A stretch of DNA of 64,000 nucleotides from Hofstenia miamia. Its lineage: Eukaryota; Xenacoelomorpha; Acoela. The stretch is from assembly GCA_004352715.1 (NCBI GenBank), contig SCFE01000004.1:2892522-2956521 (forward strand), written 5' to 3'. Each line of letters starts with the position of its first letter. Within the stretch, counting starts at the first letter, position 1. Of this stretch, positions 1 to 12,240 are shown piece after piece. Both the position numbers and the translations under genes were made by a program. The notes beneath the pieces are model-generated. The model was not told the DNA's origin. It searched no databases and saw only the letters and a list, made by a program, of their open reading frames with translations.

Positions 1-1902
1 GCTAGAACTTCTAAGAGCAGCTAGCAATGCAGATCCTTTTAATTACAGTACATTAAAAAGCTGAAAATCTAGGCGGAGCTTAGCCAGTTTCTCTACTTAT
101 ATTTGGACTGGGCTTGATTTTTTTTTTAAAATTAATATGGATAGCAGGTTCTCTTTAATTTACGTATTAAGACTGTACTGCAATCTGTAAATTTTGTGCA
201 CGGCCTCCATTAGAAATTAGTGTTGGTTCACAGAACCCAAAATAGCCTAGGTCAGTTATTTCTCATATAGGGGTTAGCCCGGCATATTGTCCCATTATAA
301 GATATGGAGATTTTGCAAAAGCATTGGATGTTTTGTTGAAAAATTAGTTAAGATTCATACATGCTTCAGGCGGATGAAAAAGTTTTGACACAAATTTTCA
401 TCATAGCATTGCAGCACAGAGTTGGAAGTGGCTGATAAATTTTGGCCGGGCCAGTAGTTGGCCTGCAACAGCTAATACCGGTCGTTAATTTTTATTTGCA
501 TTGTATATTCATTTTGCTCTCGAAAATTAGAATTGGTGATACAAAGAAGTGATGTTGCATAACGCAAAATTTCAAACTATTTTAACGAAATTTTTAGCAA
601 AACACAATTTTGATAATTTCGTTATATCAATTTTTTGGTCATCTTTAATCCATTTTTCATTTTTCAGCGAATTTAAGTTTTGAACGTTTCAGTTGGTTTA
701 GTAAGTTTATTTTTGTTTTGATAGTTAAATTATATAATATTACAAGCAGTCTTATCAATCATTATGGCTTATATTGATATGACAATTGAACAATAAATAA
801 GTATAAATAAAGAAATATACATGTGAAAATTTTTCCACTAAAACCAAACATATTTACTCGTCCAGTAGGATGTGTTAAGCTTCTCAACTGATATTTGCGA
901 TTGAATGTGCTTGCCACTTAACATTTTTCCAATACAATTGTAGTGTTTTCTCCAATACTACAAAAATTATCGGCTGGTAGCCAGTTCCATCTCAGGCAGC
1001 ACCAGAGTTGGAGTTGGGTGGGCCTAAAGTTGGGCCGAGCTATGCTGTGCTGGGCTTGGGCCGGATTTTCCACATAACAATTTGGGCGGGTTATGAGAGG
1101 TAATCACATTTTATATATACATCAAAAATAGTCGGCATTACCAATACACCTGCGCTATTGTTACCTATCACTGTTTTTTGAAAAAAGATATCTCAGCTAC
1201 TGAAAATATAGCCAAACATGATCTTCAAAATTTGTCATGAATATAATTCATAGTCACAAAAATCAAACAATGTCTTTGTAGTATTCTAGTAAGCTCAATA
1301 GTTAGCAGATTAAGGAGGATGCTTTATATGCAGACTTTGTTATCAATACACAAACCAGGTGTGCTGTTTATAGTATGACCATATATGGCAAGACGAAATT
1401 TTTGGCCATCCACTATTGCAATATTTGGAATTTCGTCCATACATTATAGCCATAATGGCAATTATGTAAAATATGTTGAATAATGGAAAATGTACGTAGG
1501 ATGCATGTGGTATTGACAATTTAAAAAAGTGATTTCAAATATTTGGTAAAATGAATACGCAACCATTCTGCGCAACCATTCTGGTATTAGAAAGGCACAA
1601 GCCATTCACTAGGTTGCAGAACTACTTTGAAGCATTCAGAAACAAATCTTAAAAAAAGCAAATTATTTTTGTTAGTTTTCAAAACAACACGTTTTGTTGT
1701 GATTCACAAAAATGCCATTCGATTAGTTGTTACGACTCTACGATCTCTAAGTTTGGCCCTCAACAATGTAGAAAAATATATAGGTATGCCTAATTAAGGT
1801 TTGCTCTTCCATAACACCCTATATTGTCTACATAAGCAGTGTTCGACAACTTACGGATGATTTCTAATATTGAAAATTTTGAAAAATAAAAAGTGTTCGA
1901 TT
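1..1902. other. Gene-free stretch with GC-richer repeat-like patches
   Basis: I see no supportable gene here. The background is strongly AT-rich. Patches rich in GGGCC/GGGCTTGG words (about 60-260, 420-490 and 960-1095) stand out and resemble the insides of short non-autonomous DNA transposons found elsewhere in the window (14.6-15.1 kb, 33.5 kb). I could not pair terminal repeats for them. Confidence 0.3.
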
Positions 1903-2154
1903 TTATTTAAATATCAAGATTATATTTTTATCCAATTTCAAACGCTGTTTGTGCTCATAGATATAAAATGATTTCCATTGGACATCATTATTAATGCAAA
2001 TTGATCCATTAAGTTTGGCGCTCAAGTAATTTTCTTCCTTGAAGTTTGGTCTTCCGGCAGTTCCCGAGGTTTGGATCAAATTCTCAATATTATTTAAGTT
2101 GATATTGAACACATTTGATATATCTTTCTTACACTCATGATCTATAACTAGCAT
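1903..2154 (-). CDS. Possible terminal exon of an unrecognised gene
   Basis: An 83-codon open frame from an ATG at 2154 ends in a TAA that overlaps an AATAAA poly(A) signal (stop within TTTAAATAAAATC). That is the arrangement expected of a last exon with a very short 3' UTR. The residues are mixed and not low-complexity (for example SGTAGRPNFKEEN and NDVQWKSFYIYEHK), unlike most chance frames here. In-frame sequence upstream of the ATG is open only back to a TGA a few codons away, and I found no strong acceptor. I recognise no family. It could be chance; transcript evidence would decide. Confidence 0.2.
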   Translation of the reverse strand: MLVIDHECKKDISNVFNINLNNIENLIQTSGTAGRPNFKEENYLSAKLNGSICINNDVQWKSFYIYEHKQRLKLDKNIILIFK

Positions 2155-2689
2155 AGGCTTCCTTAAAAAATCTCAAAGATATCTACATAAAGAAGTAGGA
2201 AAGTATACAGGAGCTCTACCTGTAACATGCTCTCCCAACGATATCCATCATTATTTTATATTAAAAATTTTATAGGATATTTTCAAACGAGCGAAATGGT
2301 CAGCGAATTTTGGAGCAAGATTACACTAATCTTAAGACATCCCGCAATAATTTCATTTAGTTGTCTATCAAAACAGTTATTGTTCACAACCTTTATTTGT
2401 AGTATGATATAAATGATAATTACAATAGATCTGTATCTGTATACAGATGTTTTTAAGTGTATTCTGAAAATAGCTAAATTGCCATTAAGTTGTTCCGGTT
2501 ATAGTAGTTAAAATATAATATATAAAATATGATTTGTACCAAGGCTTTGAATTATGTTAGGGTTTGGCATAATGAATCACTCTGGTTGATTATTTTTATT
2601 AATCCTTTGTAATTAAATAATTTGATTTTAGAGCATGTCGTAATTGTTGATGAATTGGCGTTATATCGAGGCTTATGTTTATGATTTAA

Positions 2690-2921
2690 CCCATATCAGC
2701 CTAGGCTACTAAATATAGTAGATGAAATTTAAAAGTAATTGCTAACGAATATATTCTTTTTTCGACCCGATTGTAAGTTTTAAACAACTGCCCAGCCTAC
2801 TATATATAGTAGGCACAAAATTAGGAAAAGTATTTAGTTTTGCGAAAAAAATATGATCAGAGAGTCTCAGAGACATCATTTACAAAGACAAAATATGAAA
2901 AAAAATTTGGGCAGTAATGGG
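2690..2921. mobile_element. piggyBac-like MITE with TTAA target duplication
   Basis: About 232 bp with a TTAA directly outside each end (2686-2689 and 2922-2925). The ends form short inverted repeats, CCCATATCAGCC on the left against CCCATTACTGCC read inward from the right. Inside is a perfect 20-bp palindrome (GCCTACTATATATAGTAGGC at about 2795-2814) and a second copy of its core near 2701-2722. TTAA duplication is the hallmark of piggyBac transposition (known of the family). There is no coding capacity. A similar-sized element lies at 42326-42553. Confidence 0.6.
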
Positions 2922-2925
2922 TTAA

Positions 2926-3864
2926 TTGATATTTATTGATTTCAATTGACATTCTCACTACTAAATGCATAAACCATACTACACTCTTTAAACACATTCC
3001 GTTTCTCAAGTCTTGTTCTTCTTATTAGTTGCCAAAGGGTTCATTGCTTATATTTATCGTTATTAAGCTACTTATGGTTTCATCAATTTTTTCAGAAATT
3101 ACAACTGAGTAGGTTATTAAAAATGGTTCAAAGTCTTGTCTTGCAGAAGTAGGTTGGTAATGATAATGTTTGAGTTGAATCCAAACCTTGGGATATTAGC
3201 AAGAAAATGTTGTTGTTTTTGTGCAATTGATATTAAGGCTGAACTAGAGCCTGCAGGATAGATCTGATCTGAATAGCAAATTTTGTATTTTACGACAATA
3301 GATAATTTCGCATGCTGTATATTGGAAGGGAGATACTTAACCTGCCAAAAATCAATTGCATTGGTTTGGTGCTATCAAGGATAACATGTTTGATTAATTC
3401 AAATATCTTTTGCTCAATAAAATTAATTCAAATTATTACAGTGGTGTAAATAGAAAATTTAACAATTTTATTATTAGCAGTACAGGCTTTGATTTGCAAA
3501 CTACTACTAAGCACAGAGCAACTAGGCATGGGATATTAACAATTGGAATTATTAATTGGGAAAGTTTTCCACACCTACAATGCGGTTGGTCAAGCAGTAA
3601 CGGAATTTCATTTTCACTGTTAAAATGGATGCTACTAATTCAATACTGATTTATGTTTTTATTGAATGCATTACAAGAAATTTGTACACTCTTCAATACC
3701 GTTTTCAAAATGGAAATTATTGAATTAGTGTCTCCACTTGCTATCTTAAACTGCAAGCGAAGAGAGTTTTTTCGATAATAGTTTTTCAAAGTTATTTGTA
3801 CATTTAAAAACAACATTTTATAAATACGTGTATATTACTGAAATTGTGACAATGCAAAGAAATT
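2926..3864 (+). other. No gene seen
   Basis: AT-rich sequence with only short open frames (the longest 79 codons at 3410-3649, without family resemblance or splice support). Nothing else identified. Confidence 0.3.
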
Positions 3865-4096
3865 ATACCTTTTGCAGGTCGATTTCATTCTTATGAAATT
3901 CTTTTTCATATTCTTGAAAATGCATTTTCATTCTTGTGGGGAAGCAATTTCATTTTAACGGAAATCATTTTCATCCTTTTTTAAAAACTTTTTTTATATT
4001 TCATATCCATGTACGAGTATCTACTGTATCCATCTATTACAATATATATATATATATATATATTAAATGCAAACAACCAATTACAATGCGTCATAC

Positions 4097-4402
4097 NNNN
4101 NNNNNNNNNNNNNNNNNNNNNNNNNNNNNNNNNNNNNNNNNNNNNNNNNNNNNNNNNNNNNNNNNNNNNNNNNNNNNNNNNNNNNNNNNNNNNNNNNNNN
4201 NNNNNNNNNNNNNNNNNNNNNNNNNNNNNNNNNNNNNNNNNNNNNNNNNNNNNNNNNNNNNNNNNNNNNNNNNNNNNNNNNNNNNNNNNNNNNNNNNNNN
4301 NNNNNNNNNNNNNNNNNNNNNNNNNNNNNNNNNNNNNNNNNNNNNNNNNNNNNNNNNNNNNNNNNNNNNNNNNNNNNNNNNNNNNNNNNNNNNNNNNNNN
4401 NN
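4097..4402. other. Assembly gap (306 N) next to a TA microsatellite
   Basis: A run of N lies between a transposon terminal repeat on the left and a (TA)n tract at 4403-4428 on the right. Open frames crossing it are artefacts. Confidence 0.95.
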
Positions 4403-4700
4403 TATATATATATATATATATATATATCGGGTTTCTAGTCATTTAAGTTTTTAGTTATAAGTTTTTATAGACATTCCTCTTTTGCTTTATATGTTACCAA
4501 ATATATCAGCCTAATTAGAATGTTTAAGATTATACAATCAAACAATGTAATAAATAAATTTACAAAAGTAAACTCACGAACAAATAAGTGTATAAATATA
4601 AAAAGTTTTGCGAATGTAATCAAAGAATCTCCACAAGATCCTCAGCTCATAACGCTGTTGGATAATATCTTTCTACGTGATTCGTGAATTCTGACAGATG

Positions 4701-5675
4701 TTAAAAATTTGCATGAGTTGAAGATGATTGGGCGATTGATTCAAGTTTTCGCATTCGGAATTCGGCGATTGACAGTCCTTGTCCTATTCGTTGGTATGAT
4801 AACAATTGATGCATCATTTCCTGAAGTTTTCGTTTGACTTCAGCTTTGAATGAGCTCCAATAAAGTTCTATTGGATTCAATAAAAATGAATATGGGGCCA
4901 AGCGTAGGATTTGCACATCATCGTCCTCGTGAACAACAGTTTCCACCTGGGTATGCACCGGCGCGTTATCCAGGATAATTGTCGGTCGATTTAATCCATC
5001 TTCAATGCATTGGTCAATTAACTCACGGATCCATTGCTTCGTTGTGAATTTAATTATTTGTGTTGCAGTCATAGCAGCAATGCAATGAAGATTTGCTCCT
5101 TTGCAAGACGGCTGTATAATTTTTGCCCTTGTTCCCATTCTAGAGCGACCTTCCGTTCGCTTACAAAAAAGATTAAAGTTGTTTTCGTCAAGCCAAATTA
5201 TGGTGCGCCCCTGAGATCGATGATCAAGTAGCTTCTCCACATAACGAGATCGAAGTTCTTTATTTATTGTTGAGTTCATGTTGATTGGTTGAGGTCTCAG
5301 CTTCTTCACTGTAAACAATTGACAATCAAGCCAATTCTTCACTGTTCTGTTACACACTTTTACTCCGAAATGATCAAATACTCGTTGTTAAACACATTTC
5401 AATGTAAGTGTAGGATCATCAATCCATTCGACAATTGCTTCGATAATCCGAGGTCGTTTTTTTGAGAAAATGAGTCCACCTTTTTTCTCAGGCTCAAACG
5501 CCATTCTTTTAATCCATTCTGTTGCTGTCTTTTCTTTGATTCCAATTGCATTTGCAATTCCACGCCAATCACTTCCATCCATGTAGGCATTGATAACTCT
5601 TTTACGATCCACAAATGTGTGCGACTTATAGCGGCCACGACGTACGCCAGTTCGATCGTATTTTCCTCGAGGCAT
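4701..5675 (-). pseudogene. Tc1/mariner (IS630) superfamily transposase, one in-frame stop
   Basis: A single reading frame of 324 sense codons plus stop starts at ATG 5675 and is interrupted by one TAA at 5388-5390. The N-terminal third is a helix-turn-helix (DWRGIANAIGIKEKTATEWI). The rest is a DDE_3-type catalytic domain: first Asp in IWLDENNFNLF, second Asp in IILDNAPVH, Glu in LNPIELYWSSFK, with 33 residues between the second Asp and the Glu. The length is normal for this superfamily, so only the stop breaks it. It would cut and paste its own DNA at TA sites. The encoding element is bounded by the inverted repeats at 4060 and 5765. A second copy of its 5' end lies at 5852-6160. Confidence 0.85.
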
Positions 5676-5851
5676 TCCTAAGAGTATTATGCAGTTGTTG
5701 ACAGAAATTCTTTATCGAATACTGTCAGTATGACGCATTGTGATTGGTTGTTTGTATTTATTATATATACACCCCTGTGCAATATAAACTACACACCTAG
5801 TAAAATTTTAATTTTTAAAAACTAAATGTAAGGAAAAACAAAATTTCGTGT

Positions 5852-6160
5852 NTTTTTTGAGAAAATGAGTCCACCTTTTTTCTCAGGCTCAAACGCCATT
5901 CTTTTAATCCATTCTGTTGCTGTCTTTTCTTTGATTCCAATTGCATTTGCAATTCCACGCCAATCACTTCCATCCATGTAGGCATTGATAACTCTTTTAC
6001 GATCCACAAATGTGTGCGACTTATAGCGGCCACGACGTACGCCAGTTCGATCGTATTTTCCTCGAGGCATTCCTAAGAGTATTATGCAGTTGTTGACAGA
6101 AATTCTTTATCGAATACTGTCAGTATGACGCATTATGATTGCTTGTTTGTATTTATTAAA
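5852..6160 (-). repeat. Second copy of the transposase 5' end
   Basis: Starting right after the single N at 5852, about 300 bases repeat 5459-5757 almost exactly (transposase codons 1 to about 72 plus the terminal repeat), with two base differences near the end. The copies then diverge: the first continues into ACACCCCTGTGC, the second into the outer right arm of the composite element. This looks like two contigs joined within one transposon family, not a real tandem duplication. Confidence 0.7.
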
Positions 6161-6718
6161 TATAAGTATATATAAAGTGTAATAGATGGATACAGTAGAT
6201 ACTTGTACATGGATATGAAATATAAAAAAAGTTTTTAAAAAAGGATGAAAATGATTTCCGTTAAAATGAAATTGCTTTTCCACGAGAATGAAAATGTATT
6301 TCTTTTAAATGAAAATGGTTTGCATTAGAATGAAAATGGATTTCATATATATGAAATTGCTTTCCCACAAGAATGAAAATGGATTTCATTAGTATGAAAA
6401 TGCTTTTTCACGAATATGAAAAAGAATTTCATAAGAATGAAATCGACCTGCAAAAGGTATAGTACAAGCAGTTTTAGTTTACCCGCCTTTTTTTCCCCGT
6501 TGTTATTACACAAACCGCAAATTTTGTATGTATATCTGCAGTACATAATTCTTAACAGTACATTATTCTGAAACCATCTGTAGGAAGCACAAAATCTCCG
6601 TTTGTTGAAATTGGTTGTAACCCACAATTTGAAAATACGTGCCAAGATTAGTTTTTTCAAAGGCCACAAGAGTTCTAGAACCCGGTAATGCGGAAGATTT
6701 GAATTCGCATTTAGTGGG

Positions 6719-6816
6719 ATATACATACGGTATATGTATGTATGTGTATGTATGTATATATATATATATATATATATATACATACATACACATACATACA
6801 TATACCGTATGTATAT
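6719..6816. repeat. Perfect 98-bp palindrome of TATG/TA repeats
   Basis: The two 49-base arms are exact complements, with ACCGTAT/ATACGGT near the outside and (TA)n in the centre. Because the outer part is not pure dinucleotide, the symmetry is more than a microsatellite effect. It could extrude as a cruciform. Both strands give spurious YIYIYI frames here. Confidence 0.8.
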
Positions 6817-9549
6817 ATTTTACAGCTAGATAACTAATGGATCAAGGCTTAGCCATTATTTGTCATTATGCTTTTTTGCAAAATTTCAAATACTGTTTAT
6901 TTACTTTTAATATTAGAACAATTTGAAATATTAGTGAAAATATTATTAAACTGAAAATGACAAGTAGGTATTTAGTTTGTTGAAAATTGAAAATAAAACT
7001 TTGAAAGGTTGCATTCAAATTTAACCTTAAACAGCACAATGATTTTTTAAGAAAATTTATGATCCTTTAAAAGATTGTTAAATGCTTGTAGCTCAAAAAG
7101 TATTAACGCCATGCTCAATCTGAAAGCACCGCACGATAGAAGAGGGTCTCTTCTTTCTTTGTCATTCTAAATTTGCTATCCGTTTCTGTCCCATCAGAGC
7201 GTACTTTTGCGCGAATTATCTGACTTACACAATTTTAAAAATATTTGGATCTGAAACAGATCCGAAATTTTCTCAAAATTTACATCCGATCCGATTCCAA
7301 CTCTGGTTTAGAATATCTTTGCACATATCAAGAAGCAGTCAAAGTTTTTTATTGCTCAAAAACTATTAAAGCCATTGTCAATCTGAAAGCACCACATAAT
7401 AGAAAAATCTTCAGTCCCGCGACCTCTAACTTTGCGCATGGCACGACTCACTAGGTTTAGAATGTCGTTGCATACATAAGAAACTGTCAAAGTTCCTTGC
7501 TAGTTGCTTTCATGTGCTCAGAATAAATAAATACATGAACCATTAGTTATGGAGAGAATCTAAATCTTTTTGAAAAATTCGAAATTTTCAATGAAAACCT
7601 GTTAACCTTTTCAACAACCTTAATGCACTTTAATGAGAAGTTTCCAAGATTGTATTAAAGTATGCTGCTCAAAACACCTACCCATGCCCAAGAATTTCAA
7701 ATTTGCTAATAGGTTCTGAGAAAATTCTTCATCAATTTGGAAAAACGTTTTGTCCTTTAATACGGACGCTAGGCTGTTTAAGGTTAACCAACCAGTGTTT
7801 CCTTATGGTATTTTGGATACATGTATAGCAATTGCATACTTTTCGATTTTTATAAATTCAATAATAATAATAATATTTGCAAATGTCTTAACGTTCGACA
7901 CTAGAAGGATACAACATTTAGTGACAAAATCTCTTGTAATGGTTTTGCAAGAATGCAGAAAAATATTTCTATTAGAAAATTATAGTTATAGTACATTAAC
8001 TTTAATTATGAAATTTGATAGAATTTATTGAATTGCAATCAATTTGCCAGACATGTAAATATGTCTACTAATTATTGATTTTTATTGCGAGTATCTAAAT
8101 TAATATAGGAATAATTTATGCATAATTGCAGCATTATTTACAAAGTGCTTGAAAATTAAGAGAAATCGCACTATCGGTATTCATTCTTATGTTGTTTGAA
8201 AAATAATATTTTGAAATCTAATTATAATTCCAATATGTAACTTTTAAGTTTTGAAAGTGCAAAATTACTACCACATTGTTAAAGTATACATACCAAAGAC
8301 ATTTCGCGAAGTTATAGTTTTTACAGTAGTGATTGAATTCAATACTAAACCACATAAGTTGGTTATTAAAGTTTCTTGACTAATATTGGGCAATGCACTT
8401 TCTTTCTGGTGTAAGCAGTGCTATGATTTTTGCGCAAAAAATGTTTGATTATTGTCTTTAAAACTGTGTACTATTGTCAATACAAGTTAGTGAGAGTTTG
8501 GTGAATACGTTAATAGGCTAAGCAATAATTATTTATGTTATAAAGAAATTTTAAAGTCAGGCAATTCTATAATTAAATTATAACATCTTGGCAAGATTTT
8601 GCTAAATCTTGGTAAATTTTGCAACGGAGTTGTACGAACTTGCCAAAATAAGATGTTACTAAATTCTCATCAAGTTTTTTAATTTTCATTGATTAGGGTT
8701 GTGTTGGCATTTCGTACAAAAGTTGAAAATAGAGCCTTACCACTTGAGGCCCGCGCTTTTACGACAGCCTTCTAGCAATGCTAGCTTAGTTTTTAGGGAG
8801 CAGGCCGCTAGGAACTTGCAATAACGGGTTCTTTGATTAAATGAATTGTTGCACTCCGTCAAAATTTGTTGATAAACGCATCTTGTCTGGTGTCTTAAGC
8901 AAAGTTTATAAACAAATAACCGTATGTTTACTAACCTGCTTTTTTATATGCGGTAACAAATTCACACATAATATTCATCTGAGCTCCTAGAGTTGTCGCC
9001 TGTAAACGATCACGTACTGGATTGAATAAAAATATCTCTAGAAAATTAAAGTTGAATATTGGCCTTCTCAAAATATATATAATTACTAAAATACCAAAAT
9101 TTAAATGTCTTTCAGCTATAAAAATCTAAATTGGCAAAAACTTGTGAATTCAAACATTCCTCACCAAAATCAGCAAAAATAATTAGAGTGTTCTTAACAT
9201 AATTTTCAGATATCGCATTTTCTGAGTATTCCATTACACGAAATATTTCTTGCAACGAAATATTTCTGTCGCGCGATGACGTACGAAAATTGATTTCGCG
9301 CGCTATCTTAATACATGGCATAAAAATTTTTTTAGCAATTGCTCAAAATTGGTCTGCATTTTATGCCATCACGAAATCTTTCTGCATCATGAAGCAGTAC
9401 ACATTGTAATGCTGCCTTTTTTCAAATGAAATGTTTGTTGGATTTTGGCGCATCTGCATTTTATTCGCCCATATACTTGCTTGAAAATGCATAGAATGTA
9501 TGGGCGGATCAAATTGCCCCAAAATGGGCAGTTTGCCCAATAACCTTTG
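6817..9549. other. No gene seen; small internal duplication
   Basis: AT-rich non-coding sequence. Two related segments of about 65 bases (near 7088-7150 and 7345-7410) share GCTCAAAAA, ATTAA.GCCAT and CAATCTGAAAGCACC, so a local repeat unit has been duplicated. Open frames at 7245, 7750 and 9112 show no family features. Confidence 0.3.
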
Positions 9550-9567
9550 TTTGTTCAATAAAATTTG

Positions 9568-9768
9568 TTAAATTTTTTTCTTGAGAAGTTTATAATTTTT
9601 CTCTTCTTTTATATTGATACTAAATTCATTCCATAAGATTAACCATCTGAAAGAAAATGCATCTTCACGATTGTTGACTCTAAAAAGCGTTTTACTTCTT
9701 TTATTGATTTTGATGTACATATTAAGAAAACTTATTGAACTTAATTCATGAATATATTTATGAACCAT
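9568..9768 (-). pseudogene. Probable LINE ORF2 C-terminal relic
   Basis: A 66-codon frame contains AFSFRWLILWNEFSINIK followed by KLLKKKI. This resembles the F-R-..-LWN-.-.P followed by KRKL pattern at the C-terminus of CR1/L2/jockey-type LINE polyproteins, seen also at 11.9 and 13.9 kb in this window. It is only a short end fragment, and the assignment rests on that pattern. Confidence 0.3.
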
Positions 9769-9872
9769 ACACAGAGATTGATACTGAATAAAGTTACAAG
9801 ATATTATATGAAAATCTTAATTGCATTATAGATTCATGCTTTTCAATATAACTAACTATAAACAATATAATA

Positions 9873-10194
9873 ACTATAAACAAACACATTATTTTAATAC
9901 CTGTTAAGAATAAAAGCTACACAATTTAACTAGATAATATTTACCTAAATATTAATCAACAATATAAATGCACATCTTTATTGACATTACTTACAAATAG
10001 AGATCTTACTACAAAAATAATTCCACAATATTTTTCATCTAGCGCTATAAATTATTTAGATTTAATTGAAATTCAATGTGTTTTTTTCAATGAATTAATT
10101 AAAGATCAAAATCTCTACAATTAATATAATTTGTAATAAATTTTGAATCAACTAGTTTTTCATCATTCTCTGACATATGCATAGCTTAAATATC

Positions 10195-10236
<42 letters not shown>

Positions 10237-10956
10237 ATTATTAATTAATGTGATATATGAATACCTGAATATATTATTGTTTCCAGTATTTTGTTCATTT
10301 TTAATGATATAAAGTAATCATTGATGCAAAAAATGTATCAAATGAAATGCGCCTAAGTTAATCCCGCAACTGTAAGACTATCTTAGGAAGAAATATGCTG
10401 ATATTCTACTAATTGGCTTTTAAAGTTTGTTGGTGTCAATTTATTTGATTTGAATTCATACTATACTTTAAAGGCAACGGCATCCCTGTTACCTGAAATT
10501 TTTTCATGCATTTATAATGAGTAACCTAAATTATGCAAATATATTACTTACTGACATAAAAGATTGTTTATTAGGAAACTTGATATCCAATTAAGATGAG
10601 CACTAAATGCTTCAAAGAAAAATTCTTCTAGAACTAAGGACTACATTTCAAAATCTATCCTTTTCCCAAGACAGCTTGCGATTTTAAATACTATGTTAAC
10701 CTTTTTTAAACTCATAAAGAACTTCCACCTTTTAAGATGATTTCTATGCCTGGTTTTATTCATAAGCAGAACTCCAGATCAAAACATTTTACATGTATTA
10801 GATATAGAAAAAACATTATGAAAGAATCATTCATTAATACTGCTATCCGAACATGGAATTGATTGCCTAAAGAAATAAAAAACATTGAAAAATTAAGCGT
10901 TTTTAAAAGGCAAATTAAAATTTACGTTATACAACAATATATGTCATGTAAATCAT
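9873..10956 (+). repeat. Copy A of a ~1.08 kb direct repeat
   Basis: 1084 bases repeated at 10958-12029 across a single N. The copies appear identical except for the length of an ATT microsatellite (10199-10233 here, about 12 bases longer than in copy B). The segment is LINE-derived at its right end. Confidence 0.85.
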
Positions 10957-10957
10957 N

Positions 10958-11279
10958 ACTATAAACAAACACATTATTTTAATACCTGTTAAGAATAAAA
11001 GCTACACAATTTAACTAGATAATATTTACCTAAATATTAATCAACAATATAAATGCACATCTTTATTGACATTACTTACAAATAGAGATCTTACTACAAA
11101 AATAATTCCACAATATTTTTCATCTAGCGCTATAAATTATTTAGATTTAATTGAAATTCAATGTGTTTTTTTCAATGAATTAATTAAAGATCAAAATCTC
11201 TACAATTAATATAATTTGTAATAAATTTTGAATCAACTAGTTTTTCATCATTCTCTGACATATGCATAGCTTAAATATC

Positions 11280-11318
<39 letters not shown>

Positions 11319-12029
11319 TAATGTGATATATGAATACCTGAATATATTATTGTTTCCAGTATTTTGTTCATTTTTAATGATATAAAGTAATCATTGATGC
11401 AAAAAATGTATCAAATGAAATGCGCCTAAGTTAATCCCGCAACTGTAAGACTATCTTAGGAAGAAATATGCTGATATTCTACTAATTGGCTTTTAAAGTT
11501 TGTTGGTGTCAATTTATTTGATTTGAATTCATACTATACTTTAAAGGCAACGGCATCCCTGTTACCTGAAATTTTTTCATGCATTTATAATGAGTAACCT
11601 AAATTATGCAAATATATTACTTACTGACATAAAAGATTGTTTATTAGGAAACTTGATATCCAATTAAGATGAGCACTAAATGCTTCAAAGAAAAATTCTT
11701 CTAGAACTAAGGACTACATTTCAAAATCTATCCTTTTCCCAAGACAGCTTGCGATTTTAAATACTATGTTAACCTTTTTTAAACTCATAAAGAACTTCCA
11801 CCTTTTAAGATGATTTCTATGCCTGGTTTTATTCATAAGCAGAACTCCAGATCAAAACATTTTACATGTATTAGATATAGAAAAAACATTATGAAAGAAT
11901 CATTCATTAATACTGCTATCCGAACATGGAATTGATTGCCTAAAGAAATAAAAAACATTGAAAAATTAAGCGTTTTTAAAAGGCAAATTAAAATTTACGT
12001 TATACAACAATATATGTCATGTAAATCAT
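10958..12029 (+). repeat. Copy B of a ~1.08 kb direct repeat
   Basis: Begins directly after the N at 10957 and matches copy A base for base apart from a shorter ATT tract. It runs on into unique sequence where copy A ends at the N. This is the signature of two overlapping contigs or haplotypes placed end to end without merging. Confidence 0.85.
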
Positions 12030-12240
12030 GGTCAGGATATAAATTTTACAATTATGATTACTCAACAACCCGTACTTGAAATTTCTTATTAGTAATTTTT
12101 CCCTAGCCTGGTAAATTTATTGTTATAGTTATTTGTTGTTGTGTATGTATTATGTATGATTGTATATTTTTCGACGCTATTTAGATAAATTACAAGTTAT
12201 TAATTGTCAATATTTATCTGAATAAAGAATATCTTATCTT
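11640..12240 (+). mobile_element. LINE 3' end remnant (non-LTR retrotransposon)
   Basis: Around 11870-12080 a plus-strand frame reads NIMKESFINTAIRTWN, stop, LPKEIKNIEK and SVFKRQIK, the typical C-terminal tail of a LINE reverse-transcriptase polyprotein. It is followed by a non-coding tail ending in TATCTTATCTTATA near 12240. It is homologous to the tail of the LINE at 13.9-14.1 kb (both end in a [N]TDYS/YDYS motif). One stop replaces the residue after the conserved WN. Confidence 0.55.

Larger units (their letters stand above)
4060..5765 (-). mobile_element. Tc1/mariner-superfamily element, inner unit
   Basis: The inverted terminal repeats are about 35 bp: 4060-4096 contains GCAAACAACCAATTACAATG and 5728-5765 contains its near-complement, CATTGTGATTGGTTGTTTG in forward reading. 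They bracket the transposase frame at 4701-5675. The left end sits in a TA microsatellite, consistent with TA target preference. Bases 4097-4402 are unsequenced, so the non-coding part next to the left repeat is unknown. Confidence 0.65.
3866..6460. mobile_element. Composite inverted-repeat element enclosing a Tc1-like transposon
   Basis: The outer ends are inverted: 3866 reads TACCTTTTGCAGGTCGATTT and the strand complementary to the 6460 end reads the same, each next to a TA. The left arm runs to about 4045. The right arm (about 6175-6460) is longer because it contains extra copies of a short motif built on ATGAAAATG...TTTCAT. Both arms lead through a TA-rich spacer into the inner terminal repeats at about 4060 and 6160. 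Either one Tc1/mariner-type element has very long, internally repetitive ends, or a Tc1-like element inserted at a TA inside a foldback element. The middle is disturbed by an N gap (4097-4402) and a single-N join at 5852. Confidence 0.55.

Noticed and set aside
3936-4454. Open frames of 123-172 codons across the first N gap
   Set aside because: They consist of N translated as X plus YIYI from (TA)n. The same applies to frames over 31403-31711, 44804-45178 and 62951-63386.
5034-5231. 65-codon plus-strand frame
   Set aside because: Antisense shadow of the Tc1-like transposase.
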